A stretch of 64,000 nucleotides of DNA from Ianthella basta (taxonomy: Eukaryota; Porifera; Demospongiae; Verongiida; Ianthellidae): positions 7,423,306 through 7,487,305 of the forward strand of contig OZ025875.1 of assembly GCA_964019415.1 (NCBI GenBank), read 5' to 3'. Within the stretch, counting starts at the first letter, position 1. Each line of letters begins with the position of its first letter. The position numbers and the translations under genes were made by a program. Below the pieces are notes generated by a model, which saw only the letters and a list, made by a program, of their open reading frames with translations, was not told the DNA's origin and did not search any database. Positions 24,713 through 36,375 of this stretch are shown one piece after another.

Positions 24713-25536
24713 CCTCCACTCTACAGATCTAGAGCATACTTCACACCACATTATCTAATTACTCTGTGTACTATTATGTGTGTTTTCAGAAGTAAACTTG
24801 AAAGAGGCCACAAATGTGACCCCTATATGGCTTACTTTCACTGTGTACTCTGACTGTATAGGGTATGTGGTTTCTCCATTAAGGTATTGTGTCCACAGTT
24901 TGTTGTGCCTTATGCAGGGCCATTTGGATTATCTGTCCTTTCCTAGCTCTCCTGCCAATACACCTCTGTTTGTCACTAGAATGCAACCACACTATTGTGG
25001 TTACAGTAGGGCAATGTGAACCAATTGCACAGATACTGTGTGACCTGGTGTGTTGTGGGTGTAGAGTGGTGTGTGTAGAAGAGCACAGTACATCCATAGT
25101 GGAATATGACTTAGTGTTATGTATTACAACTCTTGTAGCACCTTGTCTTAACATGTGTATGTGTATAATTGCATGGTCGCCATCAACTTATACAGTATAT
25201 ATCTACAGTATGTATACTGCGTATGATGATTAGAAAGCGGGAGTTAATCTTGGCAGTCTGTGCAACCATTCTTTTCTCTTTGTAAGTGGTTGCTACCATA
25301 CCCTGAATGCATGCCTGTTCATTACTGTTTAAGATGTGGATCGGTTGTATTGACAACAATTATAAGAACTGTACGCATACTTTCTTTTGCAATTGTTGAT
25401 TAGATCAATCATTGCCATTCATCCATTTTATCAATATACAATATATGTACAAATATACATAACATTGCATAATGATTATTGTAGTCAGTTTCGTACTCTC
25501 CTTAAAGTTAGCCTCAGCTCTAGATCTACGTAGTGT
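24713..25536. other. Spacer between G5 and G6
   Basis: No gene seen. It contains the third copy of the conserved 5' flanking blocks (24810-24900 and 24970-25140). Confidence 0.5.
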
Positions 25537-25546
25537 ACACACACAC

Positions 25547-25633
<87 letters not shown>

Positions 25634-25655
25634 ACACACATATACACACACACTA
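25537..25655. repeat. (CA)n microsatellite
   Basis: About 115 bp of CA repeat just beyond the G6 stop, equivalent to 6084-6290 beyond G2. Confidence 0.97.
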
Positions 25656-25664
25656 TACTAGTAA

Positions 25665-28600
25665 TCACTTCTTCCCTCCATCACCGTCTATCCCATTGTC
25701 GACCCTCTGGTAGTGGTGCTCCTCCTCCTTGCCTTGGAGATAAAGTTCCTGGTAGGTCCCCCCTCCCAGTTGAGTGTACACACTGTCACAGACCTGGCTC
25801 CCCACATCAAGTCCTTGATACACAACTGCTCTCCCAACAATGGAACACTCCTCATCCACAACATCATAGGTGTGGTCTTTTGTACCCTCCTCCTCTTCTG
25901 TTGTCCCCCCCACCTCAGTTGTGCTGCCCACCTCTTTGAACTCTACCTTTCTGTCTGGGGAATTCCCCTTCTTTTCCCATGCCCTTCTTCCCAGCACCAC
26001 TCCAATAGCAACCCCCACAGTGAGACTGAGTAGCGTCAGGAGAACAAATACTGCCACCACACCAACTACTATACCAGTTAAGTCAACTGCACCACCTGAA
26101 TAGGGTAAGCCATGGATGAAGATTTACTTACGTACATACTGTGAACAGTGTATGCATGTAATACACTCTTGCTTATATGTATATATTTTTAAGTACATGT
26201 GTGCTGTCCCCAATTACTACTACTGACAAGCTTCGTTGTGTACACTGTGCAATCATGCTATGCAGCTTTCAAAAGGAGAACAAAACTAAAGACAGACTAT
26301 GTCAGAAAAGGACATGAAATTACACGCTAAAATTCAATGCATGTACTGTACAGCTTTGTACAGTATTATGTAAGTCATATTTAATCTCTATCTGTACTCT
26401 CTACTAATGTATATATACTTACCTGGTGTGTGTGTGTGTCTCCATTGTTGGTGAAATTGAGTGTGATAGTGCTGCTGGAAGTGGGTGTGGCAGTGCTACT
26501 GGATGTGGGTGTGGCAGTGCTGCTGGATGTGTGTGTGTCAGTACTGCTGGATGTGGGTGTGGCAGTACTACTGGATGTGGGTGTGTCTGTGGTGCTGGAT
26601 GTGGGTGTGGCAATGCCGTTGGGTGCAGGTGTGACAGATGCCATTTCAATTGCGATAGGAGTGCTTTCATTCCGCCCAGCTGAGTTCACTGCCACCACTC
26701 TGATGGTGCAGTTTGTACCACTGTGTAGTCCTGTCAAGTTGTAGTAGGTGCTATCACTTGTAGTGTTGACTGAGATCCAACTCCCACTGTCCTCTCTCTT
26801 GTACTCTATGACATAGTGCACCTCTCCATTGGGTTCAGTAGGAGGTAGCCAGTTCAGTTCAACACCATCTTGGAGCACTCTTGTGATGGTGACATATCTT
26901 GGAGAGGAAGGATCTGTTGGGGTAAGAGGACAGCAGAGAGTATGGGAAGGGGGTTCATCAGTAAATGAAGCAACCACAATGATACTGCACAGAACCTACA
27001 TAATTATGTCTAAACATGTGCTTGCATGTCTAATACTGTGCTGTTTCTGATTATGTATGAGGTACTATGTACTCACTTGCCTCTCCTGTGGTAACACTTT
27101 TCACTGCTGGTGTTGCACTCCTGCTACCATTACCAAGTGCCCATGCTGTAATCCTGTACTGAGCACCTGGTACTGCAGGGCTGATTGTAACTGTCCTCCC
27201 TCTACCTGTATTCACATACTCTCCTATTATTGGTACTCCAAAGCGGAACACCTCGTATCCAGCAATGACTCTAGTTGCACTGCCATGTGCTGTTGTCTCA
27301 TACTCCACTTGTGAACTAGTCACATCTGTGACAGTGACTCCTGGGGTAGGAACTGTGTCAATGTGTGTGGGAGGGGAAAAGAAGAAAATTATGATGTCTG
27401 TGTATGTTCACTGCTATTTACTGGGCTAGTCTCATGAGGCAGATCACTAACTTTGTGCACGGAGCATAATGATAACTAGCGGTATCAACTCCTATATTAA
27501 GACCCATTAGCAGTTAGTAGCCACAGTCATTTTGTGATGTATGAAGTGCTGTACTGTACATATGCAGCAGTGATGTTGTGTGATAGAGTAGATTCATTTT
27601 GGACATTGTAGCACCAGATTGGCTGTTTATCACTCACTGTTGTTTGATGATGTGAGGTAGAGATAGAAGTAGTTTGTTCTCATGTCATCACAGTACACAT
27701 CTCTGTTCTGGAAAGTGTCAATGTTGGTGGTGTTCACATTGAGCCATGTTGTATGTGTGTATTGTCTCTGACTGACTCCTCCACTGTCTAGTGTTCCGTT
27801 AGGGCTGTTGAACCAAGGTGATGGTGGTCCACTGCTGACATCACATGTAACTCTGTATCCAGTCACTCCTGACCTTATTAAGTGATTTATCTGTTGCGGC
27901 TCAGTTATGGGAAAGTGGTGAGGTATGAGTCTCCCTTCACTGTGGACAACACGACCACCTATGGAATGTGTACAAATGTGATAGATGAAGTTTGTAGGTA
28001 GTAATATAAGAGGGTCCATTTGCTGTAACAATGCCATGGCAGTTGTATGCCACTCATGTGTACACACTTGGTACTGCATACTGAGTGATGCTTACCAGCA
28101 ATATTGAGTGTGAACCTGCCATTTCTGCTTCCTGTCCACCTGCATCTGTCACCAGACAGGTGTATGTCCCACTGTAAGATGTGAATATTGTAGTGATGGC
28201 CAAAATAAACTTATTCTGGTAGGACCTTCTACTTTTGCGCTGAGCTATAAAACATAATCCATCTGGACAGTTCCAGGTGAAGCTAAGTGGTGTGGTTGAG
28301 GTGTGACCACCAGTGAAGCGGAGTTTTGTTCCATAAGGTAGACCAACAACCTGACAGACTAGAATGAGTTGAGTTCCAAGGGGAACTGAGTCCCCAGATG
28401 TGATGGTACTGTTGTGTGTGTAGGCATCAATCACTACAGTGACTGTTGAAGAGGAAGTAGCATAAATAACTCTATCAACACCCCTACCATTGTGCTTTCT
28501 CTCTATCCTCCCCCTCACCATTCCCTGTTGTGTTTCCTCCTGTCAAAGTGAAACTAGCCCCCTCTTCCTGACTGCCACTGCCAGCTAGACCTGAAGGGAG

Positions 28601-28710
28601 AAGGGGACACACCCTCCCCTCAGCAAGTGCCCCTCCCTCTCACTGTAGTGTGTGTCCTCACCTGATGTGGCAGTGAGTACAGTGAGAAGTAGAGTGAACA
28701 GCATCCTCAT
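25665..28710 (-). CDS. G6: Ig-Ig-FN3-FN3 receptor with tail-2, possibly impaired
   Basis: Exons: 28710-28662, 28590-28519, Ig1 28442-28096 (conventional) or 28442-28116, Ig2 27958-27638, FN3-1 27352-27077, FN3-2/stalk 26913-26419 or -26423, tail-2 26095-25665. Two problems. Ig1 is 347 nt at the usual donor instead of 345, because two bases are inserted near 28112-28125, shifting the frame before Ig2. A cryptic donor GGCAG|GTTCAC at 28116 would restore phase 1 but remove the last Ig strand. The stalk exon at AG|GTAAGT (26423) is in phase 0; the overlapping GTAA|GTATAT (26419) would give phase 1. With both alternatives the frame is open for 656 aa. The tail resembles G2 (YDVV, VVYQGL, SVYTQL, TYQEL, HYQRV). 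Either a gene using shifted splice sites or an early pseudogene. Confidence 0.6.
26466..26640 (-). repeat. G6 stalk minisatellite
   Basis: About seven 24-bp units encoding TATPTSSS/TDTHTSSS repeats. Confidence 0.8.
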
Positions 28711-29889
28711 CCTCCTCCACTCTACAGAGCTCTTCATTCACTAATTACTTAGTATACAGTGTGTGTACACACGTAGTTATGCACACTGTATTACATGTGT
28801 GTATGTGTATGCATAGCAAGCCTTGTATGGCTTCCCCTATACCTGTGTACCTGTCCATATAGGGTTAGCATTAGGTGTGGTCCAGTGCAGTGTTATGTTA
28901 TCTCCATTAGTGCATTAGGTGGGTATGTCTATGATTAGATAATGTACTCAGTTCTAGCAGTAGTGTTGTGGGCAGTGAGTGTACAATTGCTGTATTAGAA
29001 CTGGCAAATGCTGTACCAACTCTCACCTCCTACCTACTCTTGTGTGTGTTGACAGAACATAAACAGCAGCTGATTGTGAATTAAGATGATGCGCAACACA
29101 TTTTTGATGTGTGTAGTAGTTCAATGGTGCATTATCATCGGACTATTGTGCTATAATTATACTGTATACAGCGTACTGCATATCAGTGGCCTATGTCTAC
29201 AGTATGATGTGTGATGTATGTCAAGTGACAGTTCTTCTGAAAAAACACAATGTGTGATGTCAGTGGTGGAGGCTGCATGCCATAGAGTCAAAGAACGCAA
29301 ACGAACAGTCATGCAGCAAAAAGGACAAATAGCAACGCTTTTTGAGGCTGAGAACTGTTTGTAACTGACATACACAGTCCGTCAAGGTTAAAACGTTTCA
29401 CTGATTTTCTCCTTCGTACGTAATTGCTCAACATTAAAAATATTTCTGTATTTCAGACGCATTTACGTATAATAAATTTTACATAATTTTTCTTTTATTA
29501 ATTAAATGGGTGTATCTGTTTAGCCTGTGTATGAGTATGTGTACATGTTGTGAGTATGTGTTACGTGAGTACATGCATACATACATGCATGTGTACATGT
29601 ACTGTATATACCTGTGTCTAGTGCATGTGTGTGACTGTACTTTCAAGGAGTTGTGGCTAGTTTGGTGAGTGCACGTAAGTCATTATACCTGTCTTCTATT
29701 GCACTGTACCAGTACTTAGTTATGTACTAGTACAATGTGCCCATAACAGACAGATAACAGAAACAAGTTTTATTACCGTCACTGCTTGAGTCCAGTAGAA
29801 AAAAATGGTTTACTTCACACTAGTTGTGTGGCTGTAGATAATGCATATTGGTGTTGGTGAGAGTAAAAGAGAATGGGTTACCTGTGAAT
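28711..29889. other. Spacer upstream of G6
   Basis: No gene seen. The 28740-29130 stretch copies the G2 5' flank, and 29200-29890 copies parts of 60-800 at the window start. The end near 29760-29880 copies the 3' flank of the tail-3 remnants. Confidence 0.5.
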
Positions 29890-30310
29890 TTTTCAGGCCT
29901 TTTTCTGCTTTGTCTCCTCCATCTTGGTTCTTAGACAGAGCTTCTGCCACATTGATTTTATCATGTCTCCATTGTACCTGACTCTGCCACCATCCTCACT
30001 ATTGAGGGATCCCTGTCTCAGAACATCGATATCAGTGCTGTGAAAGTGCGTTCCACCAAATTCTGCTCCACCCATTCAACATTTATCTGTTGTTCTCTGT
30101 CATTACCTGTTGCAGGCTCTCCCTCTTTCCCTTGAGATTCTTGCCATACTGTCAATGTACCTTTCTCTGCTCCTCTCAACTAATGTCCCTTTTTAAAGCG
30201 ATTTTCTCTTCCTCTTTGCCCTTCTCAACAGCACTAATCCAGCTATGATCCCAGCACTGAGCAGTGCAAGGAGTAGGATGGACACTGCTACACCAGACAG
30301 TATTGCAGTT
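29890..30310 (-). pseudogene. Decayed tail-3 exon, copy 3 (fragment)
   Basis: Shortest of the three remnants. The membrane-segment part near 30195-30300 matches the other tail exons, and the 29900-30120 part matches the middle of copies 1 and 2. The later part with HYEFGSGYRNL is missing. No open frame spans it. Confidence 0.55.
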
Positions 30311-30764
30311 AATGTACTACTGGACTGTGTTCCATGTACTTGCTGCATACTTAGATTATTCTATTATATACAGTACCCATTAATTATCAGGCGAGATATA
30401 TGTTTCATGCTCTATGTATTTTATACTATAAGTACATATGTGGCAATGATTGTACTCATTTCCCATGCATACAATATCATGAGAATTCACATAATAGAGA
30501 CTAATCAAATGAAGGGTCCAAAAGACTTACGGAATACGAAAACATATGTAAATTGTGAGGTTATATAATTTTATACTGAATTACATAGTTAGAGGATCAT
30601 TATATAGTAAACAAATTTAGTAATGAAGGATCCAAAAGACTTACAGAATTTGAAAACATATGTAAATTGTGATGTAACATAATTTTTACTGAATTACGTA
30701 GTTATATAGTAAGCAAATTTAGTTAATACAGGTAATGCTGTGTTGATGAGAGTGAAAGGGAATT

Positions 30765-30768
<4 letters not shown>
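30311..30768. other. Spacer downstream of G7
   Basis: Copy of 11441-11800 with a local tandem duplication (about 30505-30570 and 30622-30690). No gene seen. Confidence 0.5.

Positions 30769-30843
<75 letters not shown>
30769..30843. repeat. (CA)n microsatellite
   Basis: Pure CA array just beyond the G7 stop codon. Confidence 0.97.
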
Positions 30844-30847
<4 letters not shown>

Positions 30848-30877
30848 CACACTTGCGTACATGCTTGAGTGAAGTGC

Positions 30878-33800
30878 TTACTTTGTTTCAATTCTCTTTT
30901 TTATTTTCTTACTTTTGTCAACCACTGCATACACAGCATTTGGGTCACATGGCTCCGACTGAGGGCCTGTTACCTTCAGATCGCCAGAAGGGCCTCCTTT
31001 TTTAGTATCACCAGCATCTCTATTGGAATTCGCCTTGTTCTCCATCCAATCCATCCCAGTGACAGTGCTACTTTCATAGTGCTGCTCTTCTGTGTAAGGA
31101 TCTTGTGTAGCAGTAGTGCTTTGATCACCTTCTGTTTTGCATGTCTTCTTCTTCATACTTTTGTCAACCACTGCATACACTGCATTTGGTTCACATGGTT
31201 CAGATGGAAGGCCTGTTACCTTCGCATCATCAGAGGGGCTTCCCATTTCAACACCACTAGCATCTACTTCAGGCTTCACTTCAGTTCCCATCCAGTCCAT
31301 CCCAATGACAGTGCTACTTTCATAGTGCTGCTCTTCTGTGTAAGGATCTTGTGTAGCAGAAGTGCTCTGATCACCTTCTGTTATGTCCTTCTTTGTTTTC
31401 TTACTTTTGTCAACCACTGCATACACTGCATCTGGTGTGTCTGTTGGCTGGTTAACCTGTTGGCCTTCATCCACTGTGCCATGCCTGTCCCAATTCCTGG
31501 AAAGAACTTCAGCTGCATCAATTTCATCATAGTCTCCATTGTACTTGATTCTGTTACCTTCCACTCTATCGAGACTTCTCTTTATCAGAACATTGGCACT
31601 TGCATGATTCAGTTCTTCCACATATTGCTCAACTCCTACATCATCTATGCAGTGTTCACATTCATCATCAGCTGTTGATTCCTCAACTTTTCCTTGAGGT
31701 TCTTTCAGTTCTTTGTCTATACATTCTATGCTCTCGAGTGAAGGTGACCGCTTCTTTACTGCTTTTCTCTTCCTCTTTGCCCTTCTCAACAGCACTAATC
31801 CAACAATGATCCCAGCAATGAGCAGTGCAAGGAGCAGGAAGGACACTGCTACACCAGACAGTACTGCAGTCAGGTCCAGTGCACCACCTGTGGGAGGATC
31901 TGTGAAGAAAGACATTGGAGTACATGATGCACAGAAAACTTTAGAAATGAATGTGAGATATATTCATTAGATATCCACAGAATGTCATACAGAGCTACTC
32001 TATTAATTCAATTGATTTTCATTCACCACCATCTACAGTACCTTTCTTGTCTTCTTCATTTGTGCTGCTTGGTGTGGTTATGGCAGTGTTGCTGGTTGTG
32101 GGCGTGACAATACTGTTGGATGTGGGTGTGGCAGTGCTGCTAGACATGGGTGTGGCAATACTGTTGGATGTGGGTGTGGCAGTGCTGCTAGCCGTGGGTG
32201 TGGCAATACTGTTGAATGTGGGTGTGGCAGTGCTGCTAGCCGTGGGTGTGGCAATACTGTTGAATGTGGGTAGGGCAGTGCTGCTGGGTGCAGGTGTAAC
32301 TGATGCCATTTCAACTATGCTAGGAATGCTTTCAGCCTGCCCAGCTGAGTTCACTGCCACCACTCTGATGGTGTAGTTGTTACCACTGTGTAGTCCTGTC
32401 AAGTTGTAGTAGGTGCTATCACTTGTAGTGTTGACTGAGGTCCAAATCCCACTGTCCTCTCTCTTGTACTCTATGACATAGTGCACCTCTCCATTGGGTT
32501 CAGTAGGAGGTAGCCAGTTCAGTTCAACACCATCATGGAACACTCTAGTGATGGTGACATTTCTTGGAAGAGAGGGATCTGTTGGTGTAAGAGGACAGCA
32601 GAGAGTATGGAAAGGGGGTTCTTCAGTAAATGAAGCAACTACAATGATACTGCACAGAACTTACATAATTATGTCTAAACATGTGCTTCCATGCATAACA
32701 CTGTGCTGTTTCTGATTATGTATGAGGTACTATGTACTCACTTGCCTCTCCTGTGGTAACACTTTTCACTGCTGGTGTTGCACTCCTGCTACCATTACCA
32801 AGTGCCCATGCTGTAATCCTGTACTGAGCACCTGGTACTGCAGGGCTGATTGGAACATTCATCCCTCTACCTGTATTCACATACTCTCCTATCATTGGTA
32901 CTCCAAAGCGGAACAACTCATATCCAGCAATGACTCTAGTTGCACTGCCATTTGCTGTTGTCTCATACACCACTTGTGAGCTAGTCACATCTGTGACAGT
33001 GACTCCTGGGGGAGGGACTGGGCCAATGTGTGTGGGAGGGAAAAAGAAGAAATGATGTCCATGTATGTTCACTGCAATGTAATGGGCTAGTCCCATGAGG
33101 CAGGCCACTAATTTGTCTACATGCTTTAAGAATACATAATTATGTCATTGGTCGATGATGACCTAATCTGTAAAATGGAGGCAAGGTAGTGGTCTGACTC
33201 ATGAGACTAGTATTGGGCTACTTCACACCTGATTGTACTTATTATACCTGTGTACATAAGTATGCTGTGATTACAAATATGGAAGAAAGTTATGAAACAA
33301 GTGTTGATTCTCCAACCATTGATTGCAAATGTTGAAAATGAAGAAAGGCCAGCCCTCTCCTTGTGCAAAATGCACAATGATAGTGAGTGTTATCACCTCC
33401 TACATTAAGACCCATTAGCAGTTAGTAGCCACAGTCATTAAATTTTGTGATGTATGTAGTGCTGTACTATACATATGCAGCAGTGATGTTGTGTGATAGA
33501 GTAGATTCATTTTGGACATTGTAGCACCAGATTGGATGTGTTTATCACTCACTGTTGTTTGATGATGTGAGGTAGAGATAGAAGTAGTTTGTTCTCATGT
33601 CATCACAGTATACATCTCTGTTCTGGAAAGTGTCAATGTTGGTGGTGTTCACATTGAGCCATGTTGTATGTGTGTGTTGTCTCTGACTGACTCCTCCAGT
33701 GTCCAGTGTTCCATTAGGGCTGTTGAACCAAGGTGATTGTGGTCCACTGCTGACATCACATTTAACTCTGTATCCAGTTACTCCTGACCTTATTATGGGG

Positions 33801-34618
33801 AAGTGGTGAGGTATGAGTCTCCCTTCACTGTGGACAACACGACCATCTATGGAAATGTGTACAAATGTGATAGATGGAGTTTGTAGGTAGTAATATACGT
33901 AAGAGGGTCCATTTGTTGTAACAATGCCATGGCAGTTGTATGCCATTCATGTGTACACACTTGGTACTGCATACTGAGTGATGCTTACCAGCAATATTGA
34001 GTGTGAAGCTCCCATTAGCTTTCTGTCCACCTGCATCTGTCACCTGACAGGTGTATGTCCCGCTGTAAGTTGTGGATATTGTATTGATGGCCAAAATGAA
34101 ATTCTTCTTGTAGAACCTTCTACTTTTAAACTGAGGTATAGTGCATACTCCCGCGGGACAGTTCCAGGTGAAGGTGAGTGGTGAGGTTAAGGTTTGCGCA
34201 GTTGAGTAACGTAGTTTTGTCCCATGGGGTAGACCGACAACCTGACAGACTAGGATGAGTTGAATTCCAAGGGGAACTGAGTCCCCAGATGTGAGGGTAC
34301 TGTTGTGTGTGTAGGCATCAATCACTACAGTGACTGTTGAAGGAGGAATGAGCAGAACAACAAACTTCATCAATACTCCTAGCTTTGTTCCTTTCTCTCT
34401 CTCCCTCCCCTTCTTCCTTCCTCTCACCATTCCCTGTTGTGTTTCCTCCTGTCAAAGTGAGACTAGCCCCCTCTTCCTGACTGCCACTGCCAGCTAGACC
34501 TGAAGGGAGGAGGGGACACACCCTCCACTCAACAAGTGCCCCTCCCCTCACTATGGTGTGTGTCCTCACTTGATGTGGCAGTGAGTGCAGTGAGAAGTAG
34601 AGTGAACAGTATCCTCAT
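30878..34618 (-). CDS. G7: Ig-Ig-FN3-FN3 receptor with long tail-1
   Basis: Predicted 864-aa receptor. Exons: 34618-34570, 34499-34428, 34333-33989, 33846-33553, 33017-32742, 32578-32042, 31899-30878; all phase 1. The signal peptide starts MRILFTLLLTALTATS; the first donor has lost the usual G before GT (CATCAA|GTGAGG). Ig1 has the STAQ/TIPQF variable segment, as in G3. Ig2 (156-253) has a 27-nt in-frame deletion removing the TDLQQIN stretch found in all left-block paralogues. FN3-1 254-345; FN3-2 and a nine-repeat stalk to 524. The tail has YDEI, three YAVVDKS and two HYESS in 82-aa cassettes, like G3. It has no tail-2 neighbour on its upstream side, so the pair pattern ends here. Confidence 0.8.
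32075..32300 (-). repeat. G7 stalk minisatellite with higher-order unit
   Basis: About nine 24-bp units arranged partly as a 48-bp doublet (the TFNSIATPTASSTATP pattern repeated), showing a different expansion history from the other genes. Confidence 0.8.
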
Positions 34619-35590
34619 CCTCCAGTTTACAGAGCACTCTACACACATCTTCATTCACTGTGTGTGCACACACATATAGTTATATGCATTCTGTATTACA
34701 TGACTTGTGTATGCATAGCAGGCCTTGTTTGGCTTCCTCTACCTGTGTACATGACTGTATAAGTGCATTGGGTGTGGCCTGTGGTGTTCTGTGGTCTCCC
34801 TCTTAGTGTGTTGTGTCTAGAACTGGAGGCTTCACTGCCACACTCAGGTGTCTGCATACGTACAGTATAAAGGTTTCGTTTTATACCTACAGTACGAACA
34901 TATAATATTATTGTGAATTTGACTATGGTTTGTACCTATACAAGCGCAGTTCTGCTGCTGTGACATCTGTGATCATTATGGTTCATTAGTAAGCAGTGCA
35001 CATGCTTCATCTACTAGATAACTCCCCACATCCTGGCTGCTTTCTAACGTATATATAATATGTAAAATTCCATCAGCTTTGAGCTCCGTTTGAACTCCAC
35101 AACAGCATTTTCAATGTACCGTCTGTAAACGTTTATACTTACATGTACTGTATGTGGCACTTGAACAGAGATGTAGGATCCATCACTTAACTGCAGTATA
35201 CAGTACAGTACAGTACTGCTCCAATAGACCTACTGTATAATACATGCATGAGGAAGATAACTTCATTACATATATACAGTACATGCTCATTAGCTTGTGG
35301 TATCAACAAGTAACACTGTTTGTGTATGTTGAAATACACAATTATATTTCACAGACTTAATTCTTTATACTGCATATCTGTACACCATTCCTGGTCACAT
35401 TTACTGTATTGAGTACCTAGAAACTGTAGTGTTGCCTGATGTTATGATACACCCCTTGGTTGGCAAACAAGCCTACGAGTGAGTAGTGAATACACTGGCA
35501 TTCATGCAAACACAACCAAGTAGGCACAATTTGTAATGCAACACTAGTGGCATGCATTGATTGAAAGAATACACTAAATATATTTATGAC
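34619..35590. other. Spacer between G7 and G8
   Basis: No gene seen. This is the left part of a 1.75-kb spacer separating the left block (G1-G7) from the divergent G8. A foldback element lies at 35591-35882. Confidence 0.45.
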
Positions 35591-35882
35591 ACGTACAGAG
35601 AAGAAGGCAGATAGTTTGTGGGCAATATGTAGCAGATTATTCCAGAACTGAATGCAGGACGTTTTGGCCCGAAAGCCTTCGTCAGCTGCGTACAAAACTG
35701 AGAATGTACAGTGTGAGACTGGTTACATTCTGAGTTTTGTACGCAGCTGACGAAGGCCTTCGGGCCGAAACATCCTGCATTCAGTTGTTGAATAATCTGC
35801 TATGTATTGCCCACAAACTATTCGCCTACATTGAACAACGTAGCAATGAGCCTCTTCTTCTACACGTACAGAGAAGACGGCA
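35591..35882. mobile_element. Foldback element with hammerhead-like core
   Basis: Two imperfect inverted arms of about 100 bp (35605-35708 and 35724-35829) around a 15-base loop. They are flanked by a 19-bp direct repeat with one mismatch (35591-35609 and 35864-35882). The right arm, plus strand, contains CTGACGA (35747-35753), a GGCC-TTCG-GGCC hairpin (35755-35766) and GAAAC (35767-35771), closed by GCAG (35743-35746) and CTGC (35775-35778). This order resembles a minimal type I hammerhead ribozyme as described in Penelope-like retroelements. The left arm has the same motif on the minus strand with a changed GAAA. The foldback structure is clear; the element family and ribozyme are inference. 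Confidence 0.6.
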
Positions 35883-36375
35883 ATGAGTAAATTACGTATG
35901 GCGAGAACAAAAGCAGGTTGTGAGTTGACTGTCTGAGTGCGCTTAAGCTGCAGTGCATATTCCACAAATCTTTTCATGGGATAGTAATTAAGCTGTGCTA
36001 ACCTAAATTATGTTGGTGCATGTAGTGTTCTTTATACAGTACATGTTCTACATAATGGCAGTTTCACACTCCATACATAGCAGGGCACTTGTTAAGAAGG
36101 TGTTGAGAAAACATAATTCTAAGTACTGTGTAAACAAAATACATCAATTCACTTAACAATGGATGAGCCATAAGTGCAGTTTCTTAATTAAAGTATATAA
36201 TTATTGCAGGGAGTGACTGGCAAAATTAATGCAGTATATACCAGGAAGTGCATGTGAAGTAATAAACATTATGTCAATTTGAAAACGTGAGGGAGCATGC
36301 CTACATGCACACACTGAATTGACGCAAGTGTTCTTGCGTCTACCTGAATTACACAGCACACATACTAGCCTCTGT
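35883..36375. other. Spacer downstream of G8
   Basis: No gene seen; it likely includes the G8 3' untranslated region. Confidence 0.4.

Noticed and set aside
35417..35977. Minus-strand frames of 84-92 codons across the foldback element
   Set aside because: They run through the inverted repeat and have no domain or splice context.
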